A stretch of 64,000 nt of DNA from Streptomyces sp. NBC_00457. Lineage in GTDB: Bacteria > Actinomycetota > Actinomycetes > Streptomycetales > Streptomycetaceae. Under the pieces are notes generated by a model. That model searched no databases and was not told where the DNA came from. It saw only the letters and a list, made by a program, of their open reading frames with translations. Positions 15,856-26,063 of the stretch are shown here, one piece after another. The DNA lies in NCBI RefSeq assembly GCF_036014015.1, contig NZ_CP107905.1, positions 2,852,001-2,916,000 on the forward strand, read 5' to 3'. Position 1 is the stretch's first letter. Each line of letters begins with the position of its first letter. Made by a program: the position numbers and the translations under genes.

Positions 15856-18800
15856 ATGCAGCGCAGAAGTCGGCACAGATGGGGTTCGGCGGTCGTCGTG
15901 GCGACCGCCTTTGCTTTGGCCGTCAGCTCGCAGGGGGTGGCGGTGGCGCTGCCGGGCGAGGTGGCCGCCGCCGACCGGGAGTTCGCCTCGTCGTTCGAGG
16001 CGGACGATCCGGCGCCCGACTGGCTGAACACCGTCGACACCGCACCGGACGGCAGCAAGCGTGCGTCCGGTGTCGACGGAGGGTACAGCAGCGGCATTCC
16101 GGGCAATGTGACCGACCATGTCACGGACGTCCGGGCCAGCGGGGAGAACACCGGCGCCGGCGAGGTGAAGGAGAACCTCGTCGACGGCGAGCCGAGCAGC
16201 AAGTGGCTGACCTTCGCGCCCACCGGCTGGGCGGAGTTCGATCTGGACGCGCCGGTCAAGGTGGTCACCTACGCGCTGACGTCGGCCAACGACCACGACG
16301 AACGCGACCCGGTGGACTGGACCCTCAAGGGCTCCACGGACGGCACGAACTGGACGACCCTGGACACCCGCACCGGCGAATCCTTCGCCGAGCGGTTCCA
16401 GACGAAGACGTACGACATCCCGGAAGCGAATGTCGCCGAGTACCGGCACTTCCGGCTCGACGTGACCAGGAACAACGGCGCCTCGGACGCCCTGCAACTC
16501 GCCGACGTGCAGTTCTCCACGGGCGGCAGCGGCGACCCGATCCCGCAGGACATGCTCTCGCTGGTCGACCGCGGCCCGAGCGGCTCGCCGACGGCGAAGG
16601 CGGGCGCGGGCTTCACCGGCAAGCGGGCGCTGCGCTACGCCGGGCGGCACACCGCCGACGGGCAGGCGTACTCGTACAACAAGGTCTTCGACGTCGATGT
16701 GGCCGTCGGGCGCGATACGCAACTGTCGTATCGGATCTTCCCCTCCATGGCGGACGGCGACCGGGACTACGACGCGACCAACGTCTCCGTCGATCTCGCG
16801 TTCACGGACGGGACGTATCTGAGCGATCTCAAGGCGACCGACCAGCACGGGTTCGCGCTGACGCCGCAGGGGCAGGGCGCGGCCAAGATCCTCTACGTGA
16901 ACCAGTGGAACAACGTGGCCTCGCGGATCGGGTCGGTCGCGGCCGGGAAGACCGTGGACCGGATCCTGGTGGCGTACGACTCCCCCAAGGGGCCGGCGAA
17001 GTTCCGGGGCTGGCTCGATGACGTGGCGCTGAAGGCCGTACCGCGCGAGAAGCCGAAGGCGCATCTGTCGGACTACGCGGTGACGACCCGCGGCACCAAC
17101 TCCAGCGGTGGCTTCTCACGCGGCAACAACTTCCCCGCGACGGCCGTGCCGCACGGGTTCAACTTCTGGACACCGGTGACCAACGCGGGTTCGCTGAGCT
17201 GGCTCTACGACTACGCACGCGGGAACAACGCCGACAACCTGCCGACGATCCAGGCGTTCAGCGCGAGCCATGAGCCCAGCCCCTGGATGGGCGACCGGCA
17301 GACCTTCCAGGTGATGCCGTCCGCCGCGTCGGGTACGCCCGACAACGGCCGTGAGGCACGGGAGCTGGCCTTCCGGCACGAGAACGAGACGGCGCGGCCG
17401 TACTACTACGGGGTGCGTTTCGAGAACGGTCTCAAGACGGAGATGGCGCCGACCGACCATGCGGCGGTCATGCGCTTCACCTATCCCGGCGACGACGCGA
17501 GCGTCCTGTTCGACAACGTCACCGACCAGGCGGGCCTGACGCTCGACAAGGAAACCGGCACCTTCACCGGCTACTCCGACGTGAAGTCGGGGCTGTCGAC
17601 GGGCGCGACCCGGCTGTTCGTGTACGGGGTGTTCGACGCGCCGGTGACGGAGGGGACGTCGAGCGGGGTCAAGGGCTATCTGCGGTTCCAGCCCGGCGAC
17701 GACCGGACCGTGACCCTGCGGATCGCCACCTCCCTGATCAGCGTCGACCAGGCGAAGGACAACCTGCGCCAGGAGATCCCGGACGGCACGTCCTTCGACG
17801 CCGTGAAGACGAAGGCCCAACGGCAGTGGGACAAGATCCTCGGCAAGGTAGAGGTCGAGGGCGCGACGCCGGACCAGCTGACCACGCTGTACTCCAGCCT
17901 GTACCGGCTGTACCTGTACCCCAACTCCGGCTTCGAGAAGGTCGGTTCGAAGTACCAGTACGCCTCACCGTTCTCGCCGATGCCGGGCCCGGACACCCCG
18001 ACGCACACCGGCGCGAAGATCGTGGACGGCAAGGTGTACGTCAACAACGGTTTCTGGGACACGTATCGGACGACCTGGCCGGCCTACTCGCTACTGACGC
18101 CCGGTCAGGCGGGTGAGATGGTCGACGGGTTCGTGCAGCAGTACAAGGACGGCGGCTGGACCTCCCGCTGGTCCTCGCCCGGGTACGCGGACCTGATGAC
18201 CGGCACCTCGTCGGACGTGGCCTTCGCGGACGCGTACGTCAAGGGCGTCGGCTTCGACGCGAAGTCGGCGTACGACGCGGCCGTGAAGAACGCCACAGTG
18301 GTACCGCCCTCGTCGGGCGTGGGCCGCAAGGGCATGACCACCTCACCGTTCCTCGGCTACACGAGCACCGACACGCACGAGGGCCTGTCGTGGGCGCTGG
18401 AGGGCTACCTCAACGACTACGGCATCGCGCGGATGGGCCGGAAGCTGTACGAGAAGACGGGCGAGAAGCGGTACAAGGAGGAGTCGGAGTACTTCCTCGA
18501 CCGCGCCCAGGACTATGTGAACCTCTTCGATTCCGAGGCTGGTTTCTTCCAGGGCCGCGACGCCAAGGGTGACTGGCGGGTCGAGTCGTCGAAGTACGAC
18601 CCGAGGGTGTGGGGCTACGACTACACCGAGACCAACGGCTGGGGTTACGCGTTCACGGCCCCGCAGGACTCCCGCGGCCTCGCCAACCTCTACGGCGGTC
18701 GCGGCGGCCTCGGTGACAAGCTCGACGAGTACCTCGCCACCCCCGAGACGGCCTCGCCCGAGTTCGTCGGCTCCTACGGCGGTGTCATCCACGAGATGAC

Positions 18801-19662
18801 GGAGGCGCGGGACGTCCGGATGGGCATGTACGGGCATTCCAACCAGGTCGCCCACCACGCCCTCTACATGTACGACGCGGCCGGGCAGCCGTGGAAGACG
18901 CAGAAGAACGTCCGTGAGGTGCTGTCCCGCCTCTACGTCGGCAGCGAGATCGGGCAGGGCTACCACGGTGACGAGGACAACGGCGAGCAGTCGGCCTGGT
19001 TCCTGTTCTCCGCGCTCGGCTTCTACCCGCTGGTGATGGGCAGCGGCGAATACGCCGTCGGCTCCCCGCTGTTCACCAAGGCGACGGTCCATCTGGAGAA
19101 CGGCCGGGACCTGGTCGTCAAGGCGCCGAGGAACAGCGCGAAGAACGTGTACGTGCAGGGGCTGAAGGTCAACGGGCGTGCATGGACGTCGACTTCGCTG
19201 CCGCATTCGCTGATCGCGAAGGGTGGTGTCCTGGAGTTCGACATGGGGCCGCGGCCGTCGCGATGGGGTACCGGGAAGAACGCGGCGCCCCCGTCGATCA
19301 CCCAGGACGACGAGGTGCCGACGCCGCGTGCGGACGTGCTGAAGGGTGAGGGCGCCCTGTTCGACAACACGTCGGCCACGGAGGCGGCGGTGACGTCGGT
19401 GGATCTGCCGGTCACCGCGGGCGCGAAGGCCGTCCAGTACACGCTGACCTCCTCGGACCGGACGAAGGCGCCGACCGGCTGGACGCTCCAGGGCTCCTCG
19501 GACGGGACGAAGTGGCGCACGCTCGACCAGCGGTCGGGTGAGTCCTTCACGTGGGACAAGCAGACGCGCGCGTTCTCCGTGGGGCGGCCGGGTACGTACG
19601 AGAAGTACCGCCTGGTCCTGAACGGCGAGGCGACCGTCTCGGAGGTCGAACTCCTCGCCTGA
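15856..19662 (+). CDS. Secreted GH92 alpha-mannosidase with F5/8-type (CBM32-like) domains
   Basis: A 1268-aa exported enzyme. A Sec signal (residues 1-33 or so, 'AFALAVSSQGVAVALPG') is followed by an F5/8 type C (discoidin-like) module with 'NLVDGEPSSKWLTF' and 'DPVDWTLKGSTDG'. Then comes a spacer with a laminin-G-like look, and the GH92 core with 'RGTNSSGGFSRGNNFPA', 'VNNGFWDTYRTTWP' and the family hallmark 'GDEDNGEQSAWFLFSALGF'. A second F5/8-like module ('PTGWTLQGSSDG') ends it. GH92 enzymes are calcium-dependent exo-alpha-mannosidases, often on fungal or N-glycan mannose. ATG 15856 has GGGAGG about 10 bp upstream. It precedes GH67 by 19 bp. Confidence 0.9.
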   Translation: MQRRSRHRWGSAVVVATAFALAVSSQGVAVALPGEVAAADREFASSFEADDPAPDWLNTVDTAPDGSKRASGVDGGYSSGIPGNVTDHVTDVRASGENTGAGEVKENLVDGEPSSKWLTFAPTGWAEFDLDAPVKVVTYALTSANDHDERDPVDWTLKGSTDGTNWTTLDTRTGESFAERFQTKTYDIPEANVAEYRHFRLDVTRNNGASDALQLADVQFSTGGSGDPIPQDMLSLVDRGPSGSPTAKAGAGFTGKRALRYAGRHTADGQAYSYNKVFDVDVAVGRDTQLSYRIFPSMADGDRDYDATNVSVDLAFTDGTYLSDLKATDQHGFALTPQGQGAAKILYVNQWNNVASRIGSVAAGKTVDRILVAYDSPKGPAKFRGWLDDVALKAVPREKPKAHLSDYAVTTRGTNSSGGFSRGNNFPATAVPHGFNFWTPVTNAGSLSWLYDYARGNNADNLPTIQAFSASHEPSPWMGDRQTFQVMPSAASGTPDNGREARELAFRHENETARPYYYGVRFENGLKTEMAPTDHAAVMRFTYPGDDASVLFDNVTDQAGLTLDKETGTFTGYSDVKSGLSTGATRLFVYGVFDAPVTEGTSSGVKGYLRFQPGDDRTVTLRIATSLISVDQAKDNLRQEIPDGTSFDAVKTKAQRQWDKILGKVEVEGATPDQLTTLYSSLYRLYLYPNSGFEKVGSKYQYASPFSPMPGPDTPTHTGAKIVDGKVYVNNGFWDTYRTTWPAYSLLTPGQAGEMVDGFVQQYKDGGWTSRWSSPGYADLMTGTSSDVAFADAYVKGVGFDAKSAYDAAVKNATVVPPSSGVGRKGMTTSPFLGYTSTDTHEGLSWALEGYLNDYGIARMGRKLYEKTGEKRYKEESEYFLDRAQDYVNLFDSEAGFFQGRDAKGDWRVESSKYDPRVWGYDYTETNGWGYAFTAPQDSRGLANLYGGRGGLGDKLDEYLATPETASPEFVGSYGGVIHEMTEARDVRMGMYGHSNQVAHHALYMYDAAGQPWKTQKNVREVLSRLYVGSEIGQGYHGDEDNGEQSAWFLFSALGFYPLVMGSGEYAVGSPLFTKATVHLENGRDLVVKAPRNSAKNVYVQGLKVNGRAWTSTSLPHSLIAKGGVLEFDMGPRPSRWGTGKNAAPPSITQDDEVPTPRADVLKGEGALFDNTSATEAAVTSVDLPVTAGAKAVQYTLTSSDRTKAPTGWTLQGSSDGTKWRTLDQRSGESFTWDKQTRAFSVGRPGTYEKYRLVLNGEATVSEVELLA

Positions 19663-19681
19663 GCCGAGGAGTTGACGTCCT

Positions 19682-21691
19682 GTGCCGCTTCCCGTGCCCG
19701 TCCTCGCCGAGGGTGTCGCCCCGGCCTGGCTGCCTCCGGCCGCCTTCCGGCCGCTCGGCACCCGGCGGACCCTGATCCGCGGATCGGGTCTCCTGGTGGA
19801 GACGGTGCACGGTGAAGTGGCGGACGCCTGCGCCCGGTTCGGAGGTCGCGTGGACCGCGATCCCGGGCCGGGCGCGGGCGTGTCGTACGACCTGGTGCTC
19901 GAGTTGAAGCCGGGGCTCGGGGACCTCGGGGACGAGGAGTTCGCGTGCGGGCGCGAGAACGGTCGCACGACCGTCTCCGCGTCCGGGCAGTCCGGGTTGC
20001 TGTACGGCCTCTTCCACGTCGTCAGGCTCGGCGAGGACGCCTTCAGCGGCGACCGCGCCCGCGAGGTGCACCGCCCGGCCCTCGCGCTGCGCATGCTGGA
20101 CCACTGGGACAACGTGGCCGTGCACCCGGTGATGGGCCAGGTGGAACGCGGTTACTCCGGCGGGTCGCTGTTCTGGGAGGACGGGCGGGCGCGCGGAGAT
20201 CTGGAGCGGGTGCGGGCGTACGGCAGGCTGCTCGCGGCCTGCGGAATCAACGCGGTGGCTGTGAACAACGTCAATGTGCACAGGACCGAGGCGCGGCTGC
20301 TGACCGACCGGATCGGTGAAGTCGCCGCCCTGGCCGAGGCGTTGCGGCCGTACGGGATCAAGACACATCTGTCGGTGACCTTCGCCGCGCCGATCGTGCT
20401 CGGGGGTCTGGAGACGGCCGATCCGCTGGACGCGCGGGTTCGGGAGTGGTGGGCGCGGGCGACTGCCGAGGTGTACGCGGCGATACCGGACTTCGGCGGG
20501 TACGTGGTGAAGGCCGACTCGGAGGGACAGCCGGGCCCGTTCGCGTACGGCAGCAGTCACGCGGACGGCGCGAACATGCTGGCCGCCGCGCTCGCTCCGC
20601 ACGGCGGCACGGTCCACTGGCGGGCTTTCGTCTACAACCACCGTCAGGACTGGCGGGACCGTACGACCGACCGGGCGCGGGCGGCGTACGACCATTTCGT
20701 GCCGCTGGACGGGGAGTTCGCGGACAACGCGGTGCTCCAGGTGAAGCACGGGCCGATGGACTTCCAGGTGCGGGAACCGGTGTCACCGGTGCTGGGCGCG
20801 ATGCCGGGGACGCGGCTGGCGGTGGAGGTGCAGGCGACGCAGGAGTACACCGGTCAGCAGCGGCATGTGTGCTGGCTGGGGCCGATGTGGAGCGAGGTGC
20901 TGCGGTTCCGGCCGGAGGGTGGAGCGGGTACGGCGGGCGGAGCGACCGTGGGGGACCTGGCCGATGGTCTGGTCGCGGTGTCCAACGTCGGCGACGATCC
21001 CTTCTGGACCGGGCATCCGCTGGCCCAGGCGAACCTCTACACGGTCGGCAGGCTCGCCTGGCAGCCGGACGCGGACCCGCACCGGCTACTGGACGAGTGG
21101 ATCGCGCTGACGTTCCCCGCCGCTCCCCCGCGGTTGGTCACCGGGCTGCACAAGGTACTCAAGGGCTCCTGGCGGACGTACGAGAAGTACACCGCGCCGC
21201 TCGGCGTGGGCTTCATGGTGCAGCCCGGGCATCACTACGGGCCCAGCGTGGACGGCTACGAGTACAGCCCGTGGGGCACCTATCACTTCGCCGACCGGGA
21301 CGGCATCGGCGTGGACCGCAGCGCGGCGACCGGCACCGGGTATGCGGCGCAGTACGCCCAGCCGTGGTCCGAGGTGTACGAGTCGCCGGACACCTGCCCC
21401 GACGAGCTGCTGCTGTTCTTCCACCACGTGTCGTACGACCACGTACTTCGGAGTGGGAAGACGGTGATCCAGCACATATACGACACGCACTTCGAAGGCG
21501 TGGAGGAGGTGGAGGCCGCCCAGCGGGTGTGGGCGGGGCTTACGGATCTGGTGGATCCGGCACGCCACGCGCGGGTCGCCGCGCTCTACGAGGAGCAGCT
21601 TCGCAGCGCACGCGAGTGGCGTGATCAGATCAACAGCTACTTGCTGCGCAAGTCGGGTGTGCCCGACACACATGGGCGCCGCATCTACTGA
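19682..21691 (+). CDS. GH67 alpha-glucuronidase
   Basis: A 669-aa enzyme without a signal peptide, so probably cytosolic, acting on imported aldouronic acids from glucuronoxylan. Hallmarks are 'RMLDHWDNVAVHPVMGQVE' and 'VVKADSEGQPGP', in which Glu281 corresponds to the general acid of Geobacillus AguA. The conserved C-terminal 'YHFADRDGIGVDRS' and 'LLLFFHHVSYDH' are present. GTG 19682 follows GAGGAG 11 nt upstream. It probably shares a transcript with GH92. The 3' end overlaps the convergent GH42 gene by 7 bp. Confidence 0.92.
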   Translation: MPLPVPVLAEGVAPAWLPPAAFRPLGTRRTLIRGSGLLVETVHGEVADACARFGGRVDRDPGPGAGVSYDLVLELKPGLGDLGDEEFACGRENGRTTVSASGQSGLLYGLFHVVRLGEDAFSGDRAREVHRPALALRMLDHWDNVAVHPVMGQVERGYSGGSLFWEDGRARGDLERVRAYGRLLAACGINAVAVNNVNVHRTEARLLTDRIGEVAALAEALRPYGIKTHLSVTFAAPIVLGGLETADPLDARVREWWARATAEVYAAIPDFGGYVVKADSEGQPGPFAYGSSHADGANMLAAALAPHGGTVHWRAFVYNHRQDWRDRTTDRARAAYDHFVPLDGEFADNAVLQVKHGPMDFQVREPVSPVLGAMPGTRLAVEVQATQEYTGQQRHVCWLGPMWSEVLRFRPEGGAGTAGGATVGDLADGLVAVSNVGDDPFWTGHPLAQANLYTVGRLAWQPDADPHRLLDEWIALTFPAAPPRLVTGLHKVLKGSWRTYEKYTAPLGVGFMVQPGHHYGPSVDGYEYSPWGTYHFADRDGIGVDRSAATGTGYAAQYAQPWSEVYESPDTCPDELLLFFHHVSYDHVLRSGKTVIQHIYDTHFEGVEEVEAAQRVWAGLTDLVDPARHARVAALYEEQLRSAREWRDQINSYLLRKSGVPDTHGRRIY

Positions 21692-23703
21692 ATCCGGAGA
21701 ATGGCTGTGCCCAGCGGTTCGAGAGTCAGGGACTGCCCCTCCTCGACCCGCTTGCCGGTCAGCAGGTCGGTGGCGGTCGTGTGGGCGATGAGGTGCGCCG
21801 GCTCGGGGGCGTGGTTGAGCAGGAAGAGGAGGCCGGTGCCGTCGGGGGCGATTCGGGTCGCCGTCTCGACGCTCGGGTGGTCGGCGTACGGGCCGAGCAG
21901 GTCATGGCGGGCCAGGACGCGGCGTACGACCCAGTCGACGCCGGGCTGGTCGAGGGCGGTGGCGACGTACCAGGCCTCGCCCTCGCCGTGCCGGTGGCGG
22001 GTGACGGCGGGGGTGCCGGCGTAGAAGTCGGCGCCGTAGACGGCAACCGGTTCGGCTCCGCGCGGGAGCACCAGCTCGAACACCAGACGGGCCTCGGTGC
22101 GTAACTCCCCCAGTTCTATGGGCTGTACGACGTCCGGCGGGCGTGCGTCCCATTCGTCGACGCGGATGCCCATGAGGGGGGCGAGCGGGCCGGGGACGTC
22201 GGTGAGGAAGGCGCGGTCGTGCTCGTCGACGCGGCCGGAGAGGAAGGTGGCGAGGACGGTGCCGCCGCGTTCGGCAACCGCTTCGAGGCGGGTAGCGAGG
22301 TCGCCCTTGACCATGTGCAGGACGGGGGCGAGGACGACGGCGTACTCAGTGAGGTCGGCGGTGACCGGGACGACGTCGACGTCCGCGCCGGCCTCGCGGG
22401 CGGCCCGGTAGTAGGCGTGGACCACCTCCTGGTACCGGACCAGACGCGAGGGGCCGTCGGAGATCTCCAGGGCCCACCAGCTGTCCCAGTCGAAGAGGAG
22501 GGCGGTGCGGGATGGGGTTCGGGCGCCGAGGGTCGTATCACCCAGTAGGCCCAACTCCCTTCCCAGTTCGGCCACTTCGCGGAAGACGCGGGTGTCGTCG
22601 CGGCCCGCGTGGCCGATGACCGCGCCGTGGTACTTCTCGCAGGCTCCGCGTGCAGCGCGCATCTGGAAGTACAGGGCGGCGTCGGCGCCGTGGGCGATGG
22701 CCTGGAAGGTGGCGAGGCGCAGTTCGCCGGGGCGGCGCAGCGGGTTGACGTCGCGGCAGGCGGTGGTGGACGGGGTCTGCTCCATGAGCCAGAAGGGGGC
22801 GCCGTCCTTGAGGCCGCGCATCAGGTCGTGGGCGAGGGCGGGCCAGGTGGGCGGGGCGCCGAGGGGCGGGTAGCTGTCCCAGGACGCGAAGTCGAGGTGG
22901 GGCGCCCAGCGGTGGTAGTCGAGCGGGCGGAACATGCCCATGAAGTTGGTGGTGACGGGGGTGTCCGGGTCGTGGGCGCGGATCGCGTCCTTCTCGGCGA
23001 GGAAGCAGCCGAGCAGGGCGTCGGTGGTGAAGCGGTGGTAGTCGAGGGTGATGCCCTGGAAGGCGGTGTGGTCGGGGCCGCGCCAGTGTTCGGTGAGGGC
23101 GTTCGGGGGTTCGATCTCGTCGAAATCGGTGTATCGGTGCGACCAGAAGGTGGTGCACCAGGCGTCGTTGAGGGCGTCGAGCGTGCCGTGGCGGTCGCGG
23201 AGGCAGTCCCGGAACGCGGCTGCGCACAGGTCGCAGTAACAGGCGCCGCCGTATTCGTTGTTGATGTGCCAGGCGAGGAGTGCGGGGTGTGCCGCGTACC
23301 GTTCGGCGAGGCGGGCGGCGAGGGCGGTGGCGGCTTTCCGGTATGCCGGTGCGCTGGGGCAGAAGTTGTGGCGCTGGCCGTAGCGGTGGCGGCGGCCTTC
23401 GAAGTCGGTGCGGTTGACCTCGGGGTACCGCTTCGCGAGCCAGGGTGGGAGGGCGGCGGTGCCGGTGGCGAGGCAGACCTGCCGGCCTTCGGCGGCGGCG
23501 CGGTCGAGGATGCGGTCGAGAACGGTCAAGTCGTAGGTGTCTTCGGCGGGTTGGGTCAGGGACCAGGAGAAGACGCCCACGGTGAGCGTGTCGATGCCGG
23601 CCCGGTCGAACAGGCGATGGTCCTCGTCCCACACCGCCTGCGGCCACTGTTCCGGGTTGTAGTCGCCGCCGTAGGGGATCTTCGGGGTGCGGGGCCCGGT
23701 CAT
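21685..23703 (-). CDS. GH42 beta-galactosidase
   Basis: A 672-aa clan GH-A enzyme releasing beta-galactosides or alpha-L-arabinopyranosides from oligosaccharides in the cytosol. The N-terminal 'PYGGDYNPEQWP' is a GH42 signature. The acid/base is Glu150 in 'WHINNEYGG' and the nucleophile is Glu308 in 'LMEQTPS'. A CYCDLC cluster just after the acid/base is the zinc site of many GH42 enzymes. The ATG overlaps the stop of the DUF624 gene (ATGA), showing translational coupling, so the longer reading to 24213 is wrong. It is the last gene of the importer operon. Confidence 0.93.
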   Translation of the reverse strand: MTGPRTPKIPYGGDYNPEQWPQAVWDEDHRLFDRAGIDTLTVGVFSWSLTQPAEDTYDLTVLDRILDRAAAEGRQVCLATGTAALPPWLAKRYPEVNRTDFEGRRHRYGQRHNFCPSAPAYRKAATALAARLAERYAAHPALLAWHINNEYGGACYCDLCAAAFRDCLRDRHGTLDALNDAWCTTFWSHRYTDFDEIEPPNALTEHWRGPDHTAFQGITLDYHRFTTDALLGCFLAEKDAIRAHDPDTPVTTNFMGMFRPLDYHRWAPHLDFASWDSYPPLGAPPTWPALAHDLMRGLKDGAPFWLMEQTPSTTACRDVNPLRRPGELRLATFQAIAHGADAALYFQMRAARGACEKYHGAVIGHAGRDDTRVFREVAELGRELGLLGDTTLGARTPSRTALLFDWDSWWALEISDGPSRLVRYQEVVHAYYRAAREAGADVDVVPVTADLTEYAVVLAPVLHMVKGDLATRLEAVAERGGTVLATFLSGRVDEHDRAFLTDVPGPLAPLMGIRVDEWDARPPDVVQPIELGELRTEARLVFELVLPRGAEPVAVYGADFYAGTPAVTRHRHGEGEAWYVATALDQPGVDWVVRRVLARHDLLGPYADHPSVETATRIAPDGTGLLFLLNHAPEPAHLIAHTTATDLLTGKRVEEGQSLTLEPLGTAILRIQ

Positions 23704-24389
23704 ACGGTGAAGTCCTCCTCGGTCTCGGCGATCACCGGGCGGCTGCTGTCTAGCAGGGACAGGAGCAGCGGGGCGGCCAGGAGGGCGGGCAGGGCCTCGG
23801 TCAGCAGGGCGGTCGACGCGGCCGTCAGCACCAGCAGGGAGGCGGCGGCGAGGGTGGCGCGGGCATGCCGGACGAGGAAGTACGCCGCGAGGCGGGCCGT
23901 GTCGCGGGTGCGGAAGGTGAACAGCGAGGTGAGGACCAGCGCGTGCGCTCCCCACAGCAGCGAGCCGGCGCCGATCGCCGCGAGCAGCACTGCCCACCAG
24001 CCGGGCAGGCCGGTCGCGGAGAAGTGGGTCAGGGTGAAGGCGATGACGGTCAGCCAGGCGAGCAGGAGTGCCCAGAGCTTCAGCGCCGGGAGGGCGTTGA
24101 GCCGCCAGCCGCGTGCGTAGGTGCGGGCCGGGTGCAGGTCGGTGAGGTCGCCGGAGCGGTGGTGCAGGGCGTACAGGGCGGCGGACAGGGCGGGGCCCAG
24201 CGGGAGCAGGCATACGGCGGCGAGGGGCAGGTTGCCCGGGTCGGGGCCGAGGAGGAGCAGACCGGCGAGGCCGGGTGCGGCGGCGAGGAGCAGCAGGGCC
24301 TCCACGGTGACCAGGGTGTGGATCAGTGCGGCGGCGCGGGAGAGGACGCCGGTGCCGAAGCCGTCCGCGCGTACGCCGGCGCCGCTCAC
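23700..24389 (-). CDS. DUF624 (YesL-like) membrane protein
   Basis: A 229-aa protein with five or six hydrophobic segments, ending in a short polar tail. YesL-like proteins sit almost always with LplB/YtcP-type sugar importers; their role is unknown but they are thought to assist the transporter. The GTG start overlaps the stop of the binding-protein gene (GTGA) and its own stop overlaps the GH42 start (ATGA), so it is tightly coupled on both sides. Confidence 0.75.
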   Translation of the reverse strand: MSGAGVRADGFGTGVLSRAAALIHTLVTVEALLLLAAAPGLAGLLLLGPDPGNLPLAAVCLLPLGPALSAALYALHHRSGDLTDLHPARTYARGWRLNALPALKLWALLLAWLTVIAFTLTHFSATGLPGWWAVLLAAIGAGSLLWGAHALVLTSLFTFRTRDTARLAAYFLVRHARATLAAASLLVLTAASTALLTEALPALLAAPLLLSLLDSSRPVIAETEEDFTV

Positions 24390-26050
24390 CCGTTCTCCTT
24401 CTTGAAGCGTTCGTACGCCTTGTTGTGCAGGTCGACGAACTGCTGCATGTTCTTCGCCTTCAACTCGGAGACGTAGGCGTCCCATTCGGACAGGGAGCGC
24501 TTGCCGAGGACGAACTGGAGGGTGTTCTGGGTGACGTGGTCCCTGAGCGGCGTCTCCCACAGGGAGGCCTGTTCCTGCTCGAAGGACTGCAGCGGGTGGG
24601 CGGGGCCGATGGGCGTCTGCCGGCGCTGGGACATGGCGTCCTGGAACTTCTTCTCGTCGGGGCTGAACATGGAGGAGACGAGTTCCCAGCTGCCGCCGTA
24701 GGCGAAGACGCCGTTGTAGAAGCCGTAGTCCTTCTGCATGTCCTTCGGGGCGTCCGGGTCGGAGCCCATGAGGCTGATGCCGTCCTTGGTCTTGTACTGG
24801 CCGCCGGAGCGGGTGTACGTGACGCCCTCGACGCCCCACCGCGCGAACCGCTGGCCCTCGTCCGAGTACCACAGCCAGTCCACGAACTGCATCATCGCGA
24901 CGAAGCTGTCGCTCTTGAGCGCCTTGCTGGAGATCATGACGCCGTTCTCCAGCCGGACGCCGCCCAGCACGATCGGGCCGGCGGGGCCGAGCGGCACCGG
25001 AATCATCTCGATCTTCGCGCCCTTGACCTGCTTCTGCAGGTTGTACCGGTATTCCTGCACCAGTACCTGCGGGTTGGCGCTGATCGCGAAGCACTTCTCG
25101 CCCAGGAGTTTCTGCGCCGCCTCGTCGTCGGTCTGGGTGAAGCTCTCCGGATCCACCAGCTTCTCGGTGACCAGCTTGCGCACGTACTCGATCATCTGCC
25201 GGAAGGTGTCCGTCGCTCCGGTGAAGACGTACTTCTGCGCGTTCGCGTCCCAGCTGATGTTGTCGTAAGTCCAGCCGGCCCGGACGCCGTACGCCTGGCC
25301 GAGGTAACTGAACAGGGCGGCGGCCGGGTAGGGCGTGTTCTTGCTCCAGCGGTCGGAGAACGGGTAGCGGTCCGGGTACTCCGCCTTGATCGCCTTGAAG
25401 ACCTCGTACACCTCGTCCCAGGTGCCGGGCAGGCTCAGCCCGAGGCGGTCGAGGACGTCCGTGCGCAGCGCCATCGAGTAGCCGGATCTGGCCTTCTCGT
25501 GCAGTCCTGGCAGCAGATACAGCTTGCCGTCGGCCTGCCGGTAGGAGTCGATCTCCGGCTCCAGCTTCCAGCGCTTGACCTTGTCCCGGAAGTTCGGCAT
25601 CAGGTGCAGGTAGTCGCTGACCGGCAGGATCGCGCCCGACGACACGAACGCGACCTCCGAGGGGTGGTACGTCTTGGGGATCAGGAAGGGGGCGTCGCCC
25701 GAGCCGATGAGGACGCTGCGCTTCTTCTCGTAGTCGACCAGGGGGACGGCGACGGGATCGAAGGTGACGCCGGTGCGCTTGCTGAGCTCCTTCCAGAACA
25801 GCCAGCTGTCCTTCATCGGGTAGACCGGGTTGTTGTTGTGCAGGATCGAGAACGACAGCGGCTTGGTCGCCTTGAACTGCTGGCCGACGCGGTACTCCTT
25901 CATCGCGCCGTTCTGCTTCTTCGACAGGTCCTTGGAGTCCCCTCCGTCGTCGCCGCTGCCGCAGCCGGTGAGGGTGGCGAGGCCGATGAATCCTGCGGCG
26001 GCGAGTATCTGACGCCGCGACAGCTGTCCTGCGTTGTTCACGGATGACAT
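24386..26050 (-). CDS. Extracellular solute-binding lipoprotein (LplA/YtcQ type)
   Basis: A 554-aa family-1 sugar-binding lipoprotein with twin-arginine motif 'SRRQILAAAG' and lipobox LTGC. It has the large size and C-terminal 'LDPDAPKDMQKDYGF'-like features of LplA/YtcQ proteins that pair with LplB permeases. The ATG at 26050 has AAGGAG 6 nt upstream. The reading from a GTG two codons earlier is less likely. It is the third gene of the operon lplB-like, ytcP-like, this gene, DUF624, GH42. Partner enzymes suggest a galactose- or arabinose-decorated xylo-oligosaccharide as ligand. Confidence 0.86.
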   Translation of the reverse strand: MSSVNNAGQLSRRQILAAAGFIGLATLTGCGSGDDGGDSKDLSKKQNGAMKEYRVGQQFKATKPLSFSILHNNNPVYPMKDSWLFWKELSKRTGVTFDPVAVPLVDYEKKRSVLIGSGDAPFLIPKTYHPSEVAFVSSGAILPVSDYLHLMPNFRDKVKRWKLEPEIDSYRQADGKLYLLPGLHEKARSGYSMALRTDVLDRLGLSLPGTWDEVYEVFKAIKAEYPDRYPFSDRWSKNTPYPAAALFSYLGQAYGVRAGWTYDNISWDANAQKYVFTGATDTFRQMIEYVRKLVTEKLVDPESFTQTDDEAAQKLLGEKCFAISANPQVLVQEYRYNLQKQVKGAKIEMIPVPLGPAGPIVLGGVRLENGVMISSKALKSDSFVAMMQFVDWLWYSDEGQRFARWGVEGVTYTRSGGQYKTKDGISLMGSDPDAPKDMQKDYGFYNGVFAYGGSWELVSSMFSPDEKKFQDAMSQRRQTPIGPAHPLQSFEQEQASLWETPLRDHVTQNTLQFVLGKRSLSEWDAYVSELKAKNMQQFVDLHNKAYERFKKENG

Positions 26051-26063
26051 GGGCACTCCTTTG

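Noticed and set aside
15565..17064. Minus-strand frame opposite the GH92 gene
   Set aside because: Antisense shadow; GH92 domain signatures on the plus strand are unambiguous.
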